A DNA stretch of 64,000 nt from Sagittula salina. Lineage in GTDB: Bacteria > Pseudomonadota > Alphaproteobacteria > Rhodobacterales > Rhodobacteraceae. The position numbers were made by a program, and so were the translations under genes. The stretch covers positions 19,172-83,171 of the forward strand of contig NZ_JAGISH010000016.1 of the NCBI RefSeq assembly GCF_017813235.1, given 5' to 3'. How positions within the stretch are numbered: the first letter of the stretch is position 1; each line of letters begins with the position of its first letter. Below are positions 25,975 through 34,318 of the stretch, in pieces. The notes beneath the pieces were generated by a model, which saw only the letters and a list, made by a program, of their open reading frames with translations, made no database searches and was not told the DNA's origin.

Positions 25975-27156
25975 ATGAAACAGTCTCTACACCAGACCCT
26001 GAGCCGGAACGCGGATGATCTGACATTTGCGCTCACCGAGATGTCGAAGTCCTTCTTTGCTCCGGAGGATACGAAGACGTTGCGCGACTTCTCCTCTTCC
26101 GAGGTGACGGAACTGCTTGGAGTCTCGGAGAGCTACCTGCGCAAGGCCCGTCATGAAGGACGCATTCCCGACAGCGAACCCGGCCCCGGCGGACGGCGAC
26201 GCTACACTGCGGCGCAGGTCTGGGACCTGCGGCAGATGCTGGCGAAGGGATCAAAGAACCCACATCACATGCTGCCCGGGCGCAAGGAAGGCGACCGGTT
26301 GCAGGTCTGGTCAACGGTGAATTTCAAGGGCGGCTCGGCCAAGACCACCACGACAATCACCCTCGCCCATCGGCTGGCCTTGCGTGGCTACCGGGTACTC
26401 TGCGTGGATGCCGATCCGCAGGCATCCCTGACGACCTTCTTCGGCTACCAGCCGGAAATCGATTTTTTCGAAGGCGGAACGTTGTACGACGCGATCCGCT
26501 ACCGCAACGGCGAGGAAGGCCCCCGCCCCCTGCGCGAACTGGTACGCAAGAGCTACTTCCACAACCTCGATCTGGTCCCCGGCGGCATCATGCTGTCGGA
26601 GTTCGAACACGAAACACCCGCCGCCCTGAGCCGGGTGGAGCAACCGGTATTCTTTCAGCGCATCGCCCATGCGCTGGACGATGTGGAGGCGGAGTATGAC
26701 ATCGTGCTGATCGACTGCCCGCCACAGCTGGGCTACGTCACGTTGTCGGCGGTCTGCGCCTCGACCTCGTTGCTGATGACGGTAATCCCGGACCGGATCG
26801 ACATCGCCTCTGCCGCGCAGTTCCTGAAAATGGCGTCAGGACTGGTAGAGGTTCTTTCGGAAAGCGGCGGCATTACCGATTACGACAATTTCCTGTTCCT
26901 GTTGACGCGCTTTGATACCTCGATCAGCGCGCAGCAGGATTTGTCGGAGTACCTGCGCGCGCTGTTCGCGGAACAGGTTCTGGAAACGCCGTTCCTGAAA
27001 AGTTCCGCGATCAGCGATGCGGGTCTGCAGCAGAGGTCGGTCTTCGAAGCCGAGGTGACCGGTGCAAATCGACGGACGTACGACCGCGCGCTGCAATCGG
27101 CCATTGGTGTATGCAACGACCTTGAACGGCGCATTCAGGCCGCGTGGGGGAGGTAA
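25975..27156 (+). CDS. repA: RepA, ParA-type partition ATPase of a repABC replicon
   Basis: 393 residues. An N-terminal helix-turn-helix region (SSEVTELLGVSESYLRKARHEG, 41-62) is followed by a ParA ATPase domain with deviant Walker A KGGSAKTT (118-125), LCVDADPQAS and IVLIDCPPQLG. Length and layout match RepA of alphaproteobacterial repABC plasmids. RepA with RepB moves replicon copies apart and represses the operon. repB starts two bases after its stop, and repC follows after 235 bases, which fixes the operon type. Confidence 0.95.
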   Translation: MKQSLHQTLSRNADDLTFALTEMSKSFFAPEDTKTLRDFSSSEVTELLGVSESYLRKARHEGRIPDSEPGPGGRRRYTAAQVWDLRQMLAKGSKNPHHMLPGRKEGDRLQVWSTVNFKGGSAKTTTTITLAHRLALRGYRVLCVDADPQASLTTFFGYQPEIDFFEGGTLYDAIRYRNGEEGPRPLRELVRKSYFHNLDLVPGGIMLSEFEHETPAALSRVEQPVFFQRIAHALDDVEAEYDIVLIDCPPQLGYVTLSAVCASTSLLMTVIPDRIDIASAAQFLKMASGLVEVLSESGGITDYDNFLFLLTRFDTSISAQQDLSEYLRALFAEQVLETPFLKSSAISDAGLQQRSVFEAEVTGANRRTYDRALQSAIGVCNDLERRIQAAWGR

Positions 27157-27157
27157 T

Positions 27158-28105
27158 ATGAAACGGGACAAGCTGGCCGGAAGCCTGAAAGCTCTGGAGG
27201 CGCACCGCGCCGCACGGGAGACAGGCGAAACAGAGGAGCCGCGCGCTCTGCGGTCGCCTGCTGTCAACACCGTGGCGGACAGCATCCGGACGCTCGGGGC
27301 TTCCGCCCCGCGGGATGTGGCCCCGTCGGAAATCATCGACTCGCGGTTCTCGGACCGGATCGACGTGACCGAGGGGCTGGAGGATCTGGTGGCCTCGATC
27401 GAGCGGTCGGGTCAGCAGTTGCCTGTCCTGCTGCGCAAGGCGCCTGCCGGGGTGCCGCCCGGAATCCGTTACGAGGTGGTCTATGGCCGCCGTCGTATCG
27501 CCGCCTGTCGGCAGTTGGGTCGAAGCGTGCGTGCCCATATCGCGGAGTTCGACGACCGGCAGGCGCTTGTGGCTCAGGGTCTGGAGAACGCCGCGCGGCT
27601 TGAGAACAGCTTTATCGAGCGGGCGCGGTTCGCGGCCCAGATGGATGCCGCCGGCTACCCCAGCGCCGATATCTGCGAGACGCTGAGTGTCGATCCCTCG
27701 GGTCTGAGCCGGATGCGGGCGGTGACGCGCGCCCTGCCCGACGATGTGATCCTTGCCATTGGCCCGGCGCACCAGTCCGGCCGACGGCCCTGGATGCGGC
27801 TGGCCGAACTCGCCCCCGCAGCGCTGACCGCCGGGCGCGACCTGCGCCGCATGATACCTGAGGGCGAAAGCGATGTACGGCTCACGGGACTGGTTTCGGC
27901 TCTGGAGCGCGGGCACGCCGCGAAGTCCGCCGCCCCCCGCAAGGCACCGGATATTCGCAACCTTGCCGGAAAGCGCCTGCAACTCGCAGTGGACGAGCGG
28001 CGGCTGACCCTTCAGGCGAAGGATCGGCGGGCCCAAGGGTTCCTCGGCTGGCTCGATGGACGGCTGGACGATCTTTATGCCGAATGGTCGGAAAAGGGCG
28101 ACTGA
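27158..28105 (+). CDS. repB: RepB, ParB-type centromere-binding protein
   Basis: 315 residues from the ATG at 27158, preceded by GGGGGAGGTAAT. It has a ParB/RepB nuclease-like domain (PVLLRKAP...YEVVYGRRRIAACRQLG) and a helix-turn-helix around YPSADICETLSVDPSGLSRM. Its C-terminal RepB region ends WLDGRLDDLYAEWSEKGD. It should bind the palindromes at 28133-28198 just downstream and act with RepA in segregation and operon repression. Confidence 0.94.
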   Translation: MKRDKLAGSLKALEAHRAARETGETEEPRALRSPAVNTVADSIRTLGASAPRDVAPSEIIDSRFSDRIDVTEGLEDLVASIERSGQQLPVLLRKAPAGVPPGIRYEVVYGRRRIAACRQLGRSVRAHIAEFDDRQALVAQGLENAARLENSFIERARFAAQMDAAGYPSADICETLSVDPSGLSRMRAVTRALPDDVILAIGPAHQSGRRPWMRLAELAPAALTAGRDLRRMIPEGESDVRLTGLVSALERGHAAKSAAPRKAPDIRNLAGKRLQLAVDERRLTLQAKDRRAQGFLGWLDGRLDDLYAEWSEKGD

Positions 28106-28132
28106 TGCGGCAAGCTCTTGATATTGCTTCAG

Positions 28133-28147
28133 TTGCCCGCCGGGCAA
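28133..28147. repeat. Centromere-like palindrome 1 (parS candidate)
   Basis: TTGCCCGCCGGGCAA: 6-bp arms TTGCCC/GGGCAA around a three-base centre, 28 bases after repB. Its near-twin lies at 28184-28198, 51 bases on centre to centre, close to five helical turns. Confidence 0.75.
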
Positions 28148-28183
28148 TGAGGGAAAAATCTTAAGGTATTGAAATCAAACGGT

Positions 28184-28198
28184 TTGCCCACCGGGCAA
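28184..28198. repeat. Centromere-like palindrome 2 (parS candidate)
   Basis: TTGCCCACCGGGCAA, identical to the first copy except for one base in the centre. Both lie between repB and repC, a known location for RepB-binding sites in repABC plasmids. Confidence 0.75.
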
Positions 28199-28241
28199 GT
28201 CGATCGCAACCCGCAAGAGAGAAAGGAGGCAGACGCAAGGC

Positions 28242-28294
28242 AAAAAGAAACCCCCCGAAACCGAAGTCTCGAAGGGTCTCCGTCAGATTTAGCA
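28242..28294 (-). ncRNA. Counter-transcribed RNA (incompatibility RNA) between repB and repC
   Basis: Minus strand. A -35-like TTGATT (28323-28328) and -10-like TATCCA (28300-28305) are spaced by 17 bases, placing a start near 28294. The 3' end is a strong intrinsic terminator. CCCTTCGAGAC and GTTTCGGGGGG form an 11-bp stem with G-U pairs closed by a TTCG tetraloop (28251-28276), followed by TTTCTTTTT (28242-28250). A roughly 50-base RNA antisense to the repC leader is the usual copy-number regulator of repABC replicons. The promoter is inferred; the terminator is plain in the sequence. Confidence 0.75.
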
Positions 28295-28340
28295 CTCTCT
28301 GGATACCCCACAGTCGAATCACAATCAACACCGAACTTCG

Positions 28341-29501
28341 GTGAACGATGGGGTCTGCCCGTCTGAAACAAGCATGACAAACACCACCGCTACGGCGCCC
28401 TGCGCCGCGGCACGGTCCCCCCGTGCCGAAACACAACCCGGCGAGGCCCCCTGCCCTGCCGAACGGATAGAGTTTGCCCCCTTCCCGCGCTGGCAATTGC
28501 TGGACATGGTGGCCGAGGGGCGCCGTGCCCTTGGTCTGACAGCCAACGACATCGCCGTTCTGCGGGCGCTGCTGTCGTTCCTTCCGGTAAAAGAGCAAGC
28601 CCCTGTGACACCACGGGTGCAAACGGTGGTCTTTGCCTCCAATGCAGAGATCGCCAAACGTGCCGCAGGTCTCGATGAACGTGTCCTACGCCGCGCTTTC
28701 GAACGACTGTCACGCGCCGGTCTGCTGCTGCGCCGCGACAGCGCCAACGGCAAGCGTTTTCCGCTCCGCCGCGGGGGCCGTATCATCGCCGCCTTCGGGC
28801 TGGACCTTGCGCCCGCTTTCGCCTCTGTTCCGTTGCTAGCCGATCTCGTATCCGAGCAGCGTGCCGAGGCGGAGGCTCTGCGCAGCCTCCGTGCCATGCT
28901 GCAGGCCCGTCGCCGGGCCTTGATGGAAGGGCTGCAGCACCTTCCCGCCACCATCCATGACTGGCTCACCCACCTGACACGTATCTTTCGGCGAAAGCTG
29001 GCGTTGGAGGACCTTCAATCCATTGCCTTGCGGTTCGACGAAATCGAGGAGCAACTGCCTGCCGATAAGCAATTGCCCGAGGAAAACTCAGTGCTTCCTG
29101 CCTCCATCCGGACGGCAGAAATGCCCGCCGGCGACGGGCAGAATGTCCGGCACAAAGAGTCCCTGAAAAAAGATATCGATTCCCGCAAAACTCGAATTTG
29201 CATCGACGAATGCACCGAACTCCGCGGCCTCCTCCCTCACCCGCCACAAACATTGAATGAGGCAAAAGAGGCATTGAAGACATGCGCCGCATTCCTTGGC
29301 CTGCGTACGCAAATCGTTGCCAATGCCCTGACACGGCTTGGCTGGCAACGCACCTTCGAAGCGCTGGACCACATGGCAAGGAATGGTTTGCAGATCCGCA
29401 CGCCGAACGAATACTTCGCACGGCTCGTCGCAGAACGCACAGCGTCTACTGGTACGTGCTCTGAACCGCTCTCGGATGGTCCTCGGGCAATTGCGCCATG
29501 A
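28341..29501 (+). CDS. repC: RepC replication initiator
   Basis: Up to 386 residues from the GTG at 28341; an ATG at 28374 in the same frame is an alternative, and neither has a clear ribosome site. The palindrome CACCGAACTTCGGTG (28329-28343) overlaps the GTG, so the leader can fold over the start. That fits control by the antisense RNA. The N-terminal winged-helix region (FPRWQLLDMVAEGRRALGL...VLRALLSF) and IRTPNEYFARLVAE near the end are typical of RepC. The origin of such replicons usually lies inside repC. The last 56 bases overlap the convergent DUF2478 gene. Confidence 0.93.
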   Translation: MNDGVCPSETSMTNTTATAPCAAARSPRAETQPGEAPCPAERIEFAPFPRWQLLDMVAEGRRALGLTANDIAVLRALLSFLPVKEQAPVTPRVQTVVFASNAEIAKRAAGLDERVLRRAFERLSRAGLLLRRDSANGKRFPLRRGGRIIAAFGLDLAPAFASVPLLADLVSEQRAEAEALRSLRAMLQARRRALMEGLQHLPATIHDWLTHLTRIFRRKLALEDLQSIALRFDEIEEQLPADKQLPEENSVLPASIRTAEMPAGDGQNVRHKESLKKDIDSRKTRICIDECTELRGLLPHPPQTLNEAKEALKTCAAFLGLRTQIVANALTRLGWQRTFEALDHMARNGLQIRTPNEYFARLVAERTASTGTCSEPLSDGPRAIAP

Positions 29502-29982
29502 CCCACGACAATATGGCATCCCGCTCTGGCGAGAGTTCTTCGGCAAACTCGCCAGCGAACTCGAGGAAAGCAGCCACGTTTCCGGTTTTTACCGCAATGA
29601 GCACCGGGATGTCGCGTCCCAAAGCTTCTGCGATGACAGGGCGGAAGCCGCGTCCGTCGATCTCCTGTTTGCCGAACTTGTTCGCCACCAGAAGATCCGG
29701 CCCGTTCTCCAGCGCGGCGGTAACAAGACCAACCGCCTGCTCCAATCCCGCCGGATCCAGACGGCACCCGCGGGCAAAAGCCCCCAGCCGCTGGCTGATG
29801 CGAATGACGTCCCGGCCGGACAGCACGTGCAGATCCATGTCACATCTGTGCGCGCCCTCGCGTTCCGAATTGACCTGCACCGCTCCAGCGAGGTTCAGCC
29901 CCCGTCCCTGCAGTATCTCCGCCACCGAGGCGAGCACAACATCCCCCGCCCCGCGTTCCTCGAAGCTGACAAATCCCAGCAC
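29446..29982 (-). CDS. DUF2478 protein, molybdenum-associated
   Basis: 178 residues matching the DUF2478 pattern: CDMDLHVLSG, IRISQRLGAFARGCRLDP, and LLVANKFGKQEIDGRGFRPVIAEAL. The family occurs beside molybdate/tungstate transport and molybdoenzyme genes; its fold resembles small P-loop NTPases, but no convincing Walker A is present here. It is the last gene of the FDH accessory operon, one base after the kinase stop. Its 3' end runs 56 bases into repC on the other strand, so its final 18 or so residues may have been set by the junction. Confidence 0.85.
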   Translation of the reverse strand: MLGFVSFEERGAGDVVLASVAEILQGRGLNLAGAVQVNSEREGAHRCDMDLHVLSGRDVIRISQRLGAFARGCRLDPAGLEQAVGLVTAALENGPDLLVANKFGKQEIDGRGFRPVIAEALGRDIPVLIAVKTGNVAAFLEFAGEFAEELSPERDAILSWVMAQLPEDHPRAVQSTYQ

Positions 29983-29983
29983 G

Positions 29984-31981
29984 CTAGTTCCCTTCCTTCA
30001 AGGTGTCGGTCCGGTCCCCGTTCCCTGCCAGTGGCAGCCAGACGGTGAACTCCGCCCCAGCCACACCCGCAGGGCCGGTCAGATTGCGGTAGCTGATAAG
30101 TCCCCCGGCCCTTTGCACCAAAGTCTGCGAAATCGAAAGCCCCAGCCCGGTGCCTTCACCCGGTTTCGTTGTGAAAAACGGATCGAACACCGTCTTCAGC
30201 AAGGTTTCGGGGATGCCCGGACCTGTGTCCTGAACCAGGAGGGTAACGCCAGAACGGCCGTTGCGCGCCTCCCGCGCGGAGATCAGACAGATGGTACCGC
30301 TGTCCTCCATGGCGTGGACCGCATTAACCAGAAGGTTCACCACAACCTGCTGCAACTCTCCCACGGGAATTGCCACAGGCGGGGTCTCCTCCAGCTTTGT
30401 CACCACGTCGATATCCGCCGTCGCCAGTACGTGGTCCACCAGAACCAGACAGTCGCGAACTACCTGCCGGACCTCGGTCTGCGCCGCGACACCAGAGTGA
30501 TCGTCGGGCCGCGCGAATTGCAGCAGCTTTCCAACGATGCTGGTGATCCGCCCGATCTGGGCGTCAATCAGATCGATCTCCGTCTGCACGCCTGCGGCGT
30601 GCTCCCCCAGCACCTCCCGCATGACGTCCAGGTTGCCCTGAATCACCGCTACCGGGTTGTTGATCTCATGCGCCACCCCGGCGGAAATCTCCCCGATGGA
30701 GGCCAGCTTCTCGCTCATCACCAACTGTCGCCAGGTGTCCTCCAACTTGCTGTTGGCCTCCTTCAGCTCAGCGGTACGCGCCTCTACCCGGTTGTTCAGT
30801 TCCTCCGCCCATGCGCGCAGCTTGGCGTCGCGGTCCTGCACCTGATCCAGCAGGTCGTCGAGGTGCATGGCCACCTGCCCGATCTCGTCCGCGGATCGCG
30901 GCAGATCGTTGCGCGCGGACAGGTCACCATGGGCCACGCGCTGCATGGTTTCCGTCATCTTTTCAAGCGGTGCAAAGACCCCCTTTGCCAGTCGCAGGAA
31001 GAGGGGGGCCGACAGCGCCAGAACGAGCATGAAGACCGCAAGCATCATCAGGTAGGCATTGCGCTTGGCGGCAGAAAAAGGTGCCTCCAGGAAGCCGACA
31101 TATAGCATCCCGACGGGATCACCAAAGCTGTCGCGCAGGGGCAGGTAGCCGGAGATATACCAGTCGTTGACGACAAAGGCCCGGTCGAGCCACGTTTGCC
31201 CGCGGTCAAGAACCGCCTCCCGGACCACCGCCGAAACGCGGGTTCCCAGCGCCCGCACGTCCTCGAACAACCGTACGTTGGTAGAAATCCGCACATCGCC
31301 GAGGAACAGGGTCGCCGTTCCCTGCCGCTCGCCCCCGGTCACGGCGTTGAGGTAGACAAGACGGTTGATCGTATCGATGAATTGCAGGTTTCGGTTCAAC
31401 AGCACGCCACCCACCAGAACGCCTTGCGTCCCGCCTGCGTCCACTGGCGTTGCGGAGTGGATGACCATCCCGCGATCCTCCACGGTCCGGTCGCTGGGCA
31501 CCGCTGCGCGTGTCGGGCGTAATTCGATCCGGGCGCGGTCATGGAGATTGCCGGGCAGGGCGGCCAGCTGCTCCGGGCTGAGGATGTCGATGGCGGTCGA
31601 CGCCTCGCCCTTAAGTGCGCGGGCGACCACCGGCCATGCGCGGCCCTCGGCCACGGCCGCAGGCCCGGAGACAAAGTAGAGGAAATCGAGGTTCAGGTCG
31701 TTCTTCTTGCGGACGAAGTATGCCTCCCGGCCCGCCGCTTCCCGCGCCATAGCCTCCGCAAAGTCGACCGACTCTGCCACGGCGGAGAGTTCCTCACCCG
31801 TGGCCCCCATGATCCGGGCCAGATATTGCTCTGCGATACGGAGGTCGGAATCGACATTGGCGATCAGGATGCGGTCATAGTCCGCCGTCCAGCGCGCCAT
31901 GCCGACCAGCAAAAGCACGGGCGCCAGCACAACCAGCGGCGCCAACGCGAGGAACAGCAGCCTGACCCGGATCGTCCGCAT
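29984..31981 (-). CDS. Sensor histidine kinase with double-Cache-type periplasmic domain
   Basis: 665 residues: TM1 (about 8-29), a long periplasmic sensor of about 280 residues with two Cache-like halves (KNDLNLDFLYFVSG; FVVNDWYISGYLPLRD...GMLYVGF), TM2 (310-331), HAMP (332-385), coiled coil, HisKA with His438 in GVAHEINNP, and an HATPase domain (VNLLVNAVHAM, DTGPGIP, GTGLGLS). The NtrB-like dimerisation motif pairs with NtrC-type regulators, and one closes the FDH operon at 46333. The likely signal is formate or another small acid; this is inferred from position within the FDH accessory operon. Confidence 0.92.
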   Translation of the reverse strand: MRTIRVRLLFLALAPLVVLAPVLLLVGMARWTADYDRILIANVDSDLRIAEQYLARIMGATGEELSAVAESVDFAEAMAREAAGREAYFVRKKNDLNLDFLYFVSGPAAVAEGRAWPVVARALKGEASTAIDILSPEQLAALPGNLHDRARIELRPTRAAVPSDRTVEDRGMVIHSATPVDAGGTQGVLVGGVLLNRNLQFIDTINRLVYLNAVTGGERQGTATLFLGDVRISTNVRLFEDVRALGTRVSAVVREAVLDRGQTWLDRAFVVNDWYISGYLPLRDSFGDPVGMLYVGFLEAPFSAAKRNAYLMMLAVFMLVLALSAPLFLRLAKGVFAPLEKMTETMQRVAHGDLSARNDLPRSADEIGQVAMHLDDLLDQVQDRDAKLRAWAEELNNRVEARTAELKEANSKLEDTWRQLVMSEKLASIGEISAGVAHEINNPVAVIQGNLDVMREVLGEHAAGVQTEIDLIDAQIGRITSIVGKLLQFARPDDHSGVAAQTEVRQVVRDCLVLVDHVLATADIDVVTKLEETPPVAIPVGELQQVVVNLLVNAVHAMEDSGTICLISAREARNGRSGVTLLVQDTGPGIPETLLKTVFDPFFTTKPGEGTGLGLSISQTLVQRAGGLISYRNLTGPAGVAGAEFTVWLPLAGNGDRTDTLKEGN

Positions 31982-32001
31982 TCAGCCGCTGCCTCCCGGT
32001 T

Positions 32002-32571
32002 TCACGAATTCGGCTCGCCGTCGCCGTGCCCGCCGTGCCCATGGTCATGCGGGTGCCCGTGGCCGTGATCGTGCCCATGACCGTGGTCATGGGGGCCGTC
32101 CATGTCGCCATGCACTGCGAACTGCCCCAGGTCCGCTTCCTCCGGTGCGATCACGCGAAAGACCTCGCGGACCCCGGCATCGGTCAGCTCCCGCGATACC
32201 ATCAGCAGCGTGTTGGGCTCCTGATCTTCGCAGAGATCGGCCATGTGAAACAGCTCTTCCCGCGCAGCCGGTCGCGCCGCATCCTCCGAAGGCGCGCCGT
32301 AATAGGTCACGAAATGCCGCGCCAGGGTGCCCTCCAGATCCGCCAACTCACCCGCTTCGATGGATGTCACGGCGACCAACGTGACCCGTCCGCCGGTTTC
32401 CATCCCCAGCCATCCGTTGGCAAAGGCCTGCCGCGCCTTCCCGACGAGGTCGTCCTCGGTCCAGTCGGAGAACTCGAACCCCCCCGCCACACACCATTCT
32501 CCCGTACGCGCCGGGGAGGCGAAGACCTGCATGTCGCTCTCGTCGATATGTACCGCACGCGCGAGTTTCAT
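32002..32571 (-). CDS. DUF6505-family protein with histidine-rich tail
   Basis: 189 residues from the ATG at 32571, which overlaps the upstream stop (ATGA). Residues 1-150 form the conserved part (MKLARAVHIDESDMQVFASP...GEWCVAGGFEFSDW). Residues 154-182 hold 12 histidines in HDHGHGHDHG-type repeats, a likely metal-binding tail. No signal peptide, so cytosolic. The family is found with membrane FDH genes of Rhodobacteraceae and has no assigned function. The tail suggests metal storage or delivery, or a simple metal sink; that is inference. Confidence 0.8.
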   Translation of the reverse strand: MKLARAVHIDESDMQVFASPARTGEWCVAGGFEFSDWTEDDLVGKARQAFANGWLGMETGGRVTLVAVTSIEAGELADLEGTLARHFVTYYGAPSEDAARPAAREELFHMADLCEDQEPNTLLMVSRELTDAGVREVFRVIAPEEADLGQFAVHGDMDGPHDHGHGHDHGHGHPHDHGHGGHGDGEPNS

Positions 32572-33272
32572 GGCGTTTCCTCCAGAAGTTCCGTCAGCGG
32601 GTGCACCTGCGTGCCCTCGGGCAACCGCAAGAGCATCCCGAATTCCTCGTCCACGCCAAGGAACGTGCCCGTGACGTCGCCCCGAGTGACGTCTTCGCCC
32701 ACTCCATGCACCAGACCACGCCATTCGGACGCCAGTGCGCGCAGACCGTCGGGATCTTCCCAGCGGGCGATCCACGCCAGTGTGTGGCGCGCCCAGGCTT
32801 CGACCAGCAGGGCAGGGTCCACGTCGGCGCAGCCCTCGACGAATAGCGCGGTTCGGTCCGGGTCATGGCCCGTTTCCATGCTCACCGGCAGCAGGTCCAG
32901 CGACCAGCTGATCACCAGCCAGTCCGGCACCGCCTCTGGATCGCGCGTTGCGGCAAAGGCCCGCATCATGCCGCAACGCGCGCCATTCACCCGGATCGCG
33001 CCGCCCCATTCCAGATGCACCGCCACCTCCGGGGGCGCCAGTGCGCCCAGAGCATTCTGGAACCCCACGCCTGCCAGCGGCAGCATCGCCATGGCCCGGC
33101 GCAGCGGGACCTCCGGCGCGAGGACCAGCGCTGCGCCGACCCGGTCTGCGGCCGCGCGCCATGTCACTAGCCCCGCGTCCACGCCCGAGATCGCCTTTGC
33201 CACCGCGACCTCTTCGGGGAGTGCCTCGACGGCCTCGCCGGTCATCGCCGGAGGAAAGCTCAGCTCGCTCAT
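32568..33272 (-). CDS. Biotin/lipoate-protein ligase-like protein (BPL_LplA_LipB_2, DUF4444)
   Basis: 234 residues. The first two thirds resemble the ligase fold (AALVLAPEVPLRRAMAMLPLAGVGFQNALGALAPPEVAVHLEWGGAIRVNGA). The C-terminal TRGDVTGTFLGVDEEFGMLLRL resembles the small SH3-like domain of biotin ligases. The GRGRxGR biotinyl-AMP loop of BirA is not evident, so it may not biotinylate. It sits between Mrp and DUF6505 with ATGA overlaps at both ends, so a role in FDH maturation is more likely than lipoate metabolism. Confidence 0.78.
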   Translation of the reverse strand: MSELSFPPAMTGEAVEALPEEVAVAKAISGVDAGLVTWRAAADRVGAALVLAPEVPLRRAMAMLPLAGVGFQNALGALAPPEVAVHLEWGGAIRVNGARCGMMRAFAATRDPEAVPDWLVISWSLDLLPVSMETGHDPDRTALFVEGCADVDPALLVEAWARHTLAWIARWEDPDGLRALASEWRGLVHGVGEDVTRGDVTGTFLGVDEEFGMLLRLPEGTQVHPLTELLEETP

Positions 33273-34318
33273 GCCACCCCCTGCGCCACCAGCGCCTCGG
33301 CCACCGCGCGAAAGGCCTGCGCCTGGGGCCCGTCCGGCTGGCTGACCACGATCGGTGCGCCGCCATCGGCCGCCAGCCGGATCGACAGGTCAAGCGGGAT
33401 CTCCGCCAGCAGCGGCACGCCCAGCTTCTCGGCTTCCGCAGCAACGCCGCCGTGACCAAAGACGTGCTCCTCATGTCCGCAATTGGAGCAGATATGGGTC
33501 GACATGTTCTCGATCATACCGAGAATCGGAACATTCAATTGCTTGAACATGTCCAACCCCTTGCGGGCATCCAGCAGCGCCACGTCCTGTGGCGTGGAGA
33601 CGATCACCGCCCCGTCGACCTGCGCCTTCTGAGCCAGCGTCATCTGGACGTCACCGGTACCCGGCGGCAGGTCAACGATCAGAACGTCGAGTGCGCCCCA
33701 CTGCACCTGCATCATCATCTGCTGCAACGCGCCCATCAGCATCGGACCGCGCCAGACCACCGCCTGATCCTCGTTGGTCATCAGACCGATGGACATCATT
33801 GTCACGCCATGGTTGCGCAGCGGTAAAATCGTTTTACCATCAGGCGAAGCGGGCCGTCCCGAAACACCCAGCATCCGTGGCTGTGACGGCCCGTACACGT
33901 CGGCGTCCAGCAGGCCAACACGCCGTCCCAACTGTGCCAGTGCGCAGGCAAGGTTGGCCGATACCGTCGACTTGCCGACCCCGCCCTTGCCGGAGGCCAC
34001 GGCGATCAGATGCGCAACACCGGGTATCTTTTGCGGTCCCTGCGGCGCCGCACGCGCGGGCTGCTTCAGCCCGGGCGGCGGCGCATCCGCGGTCAGCCCG
34101 ACGGTCACGCTGCCGACACCCGCAGCCTGCAGGGCCGCCTCCGCCTTTTCCTTCACGGGCTGCCAGGCCTCCGCCTGTCCTGGCGGCACTTCCAGCACAA
34201 AGCGCACACCGGTATCGGCCACGCCGAGGGCCCGCACCACGCCGGCTGCGACGATATCGCCTCCCGCCGGTGCTTCGATCCGCTTGAGGATGTCCAGTAC
34301 TTCTTCGCGCGTTGCCAC
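33269..34318 (-). CDS. Mrp/NBP35-family Fe-S carrier ATPase
   Basis: 349 residues: N-terminal MIP18-like domain (1-80), then the P-loop domain with SGKGGVGKST (109-118), LLDADVYGPSQPRMLG, VDLPPGTGD and the CxxC cluster ligands Cys277/Cys280 (HICSNCGHEEH). These proteins dimerise around a transferable 4Fe-4S cluster. Its place within the FDH accessory operon suggests it serves the many clusters of FdhA, FdhB and the 645-residue ferredoxin. It may be a second, specialised copy beside a housekeeping one elsewhere. It starts directly after the DUF6494 stop. Confidence 0.92.
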   Translation of the reverse strand: MATREEVLDILKRIEAPAGGDIVAAGVVRALGVADTGVRFVLEVPPGQAEAWQPVKEKAEAALQAAGVGSVTVGLTADAPPPGLKQPARAAPQGPQKIPGVAHLIAVASGKGGVGKSTVSANLACALAQLGRRVGLLDADVYGPSQPRMLGVSGRPASPDGKTILPLRNHGVTMMSIGLMTNEDQAVVWRGPMLMGALQQMMMQVQWGALDVLIVDLPPGTGDVQMTLAQKAQVDGAVIVSTPQDVALLDARKGLDMFKQLNVPILGMIENMSTHICSNCGHEEHVFGHGGVAAEAEKLGVPLLAEIPLDLSIRLAADGGAPIVVSQPDGPQAQAFRAVAEALVAQGVA

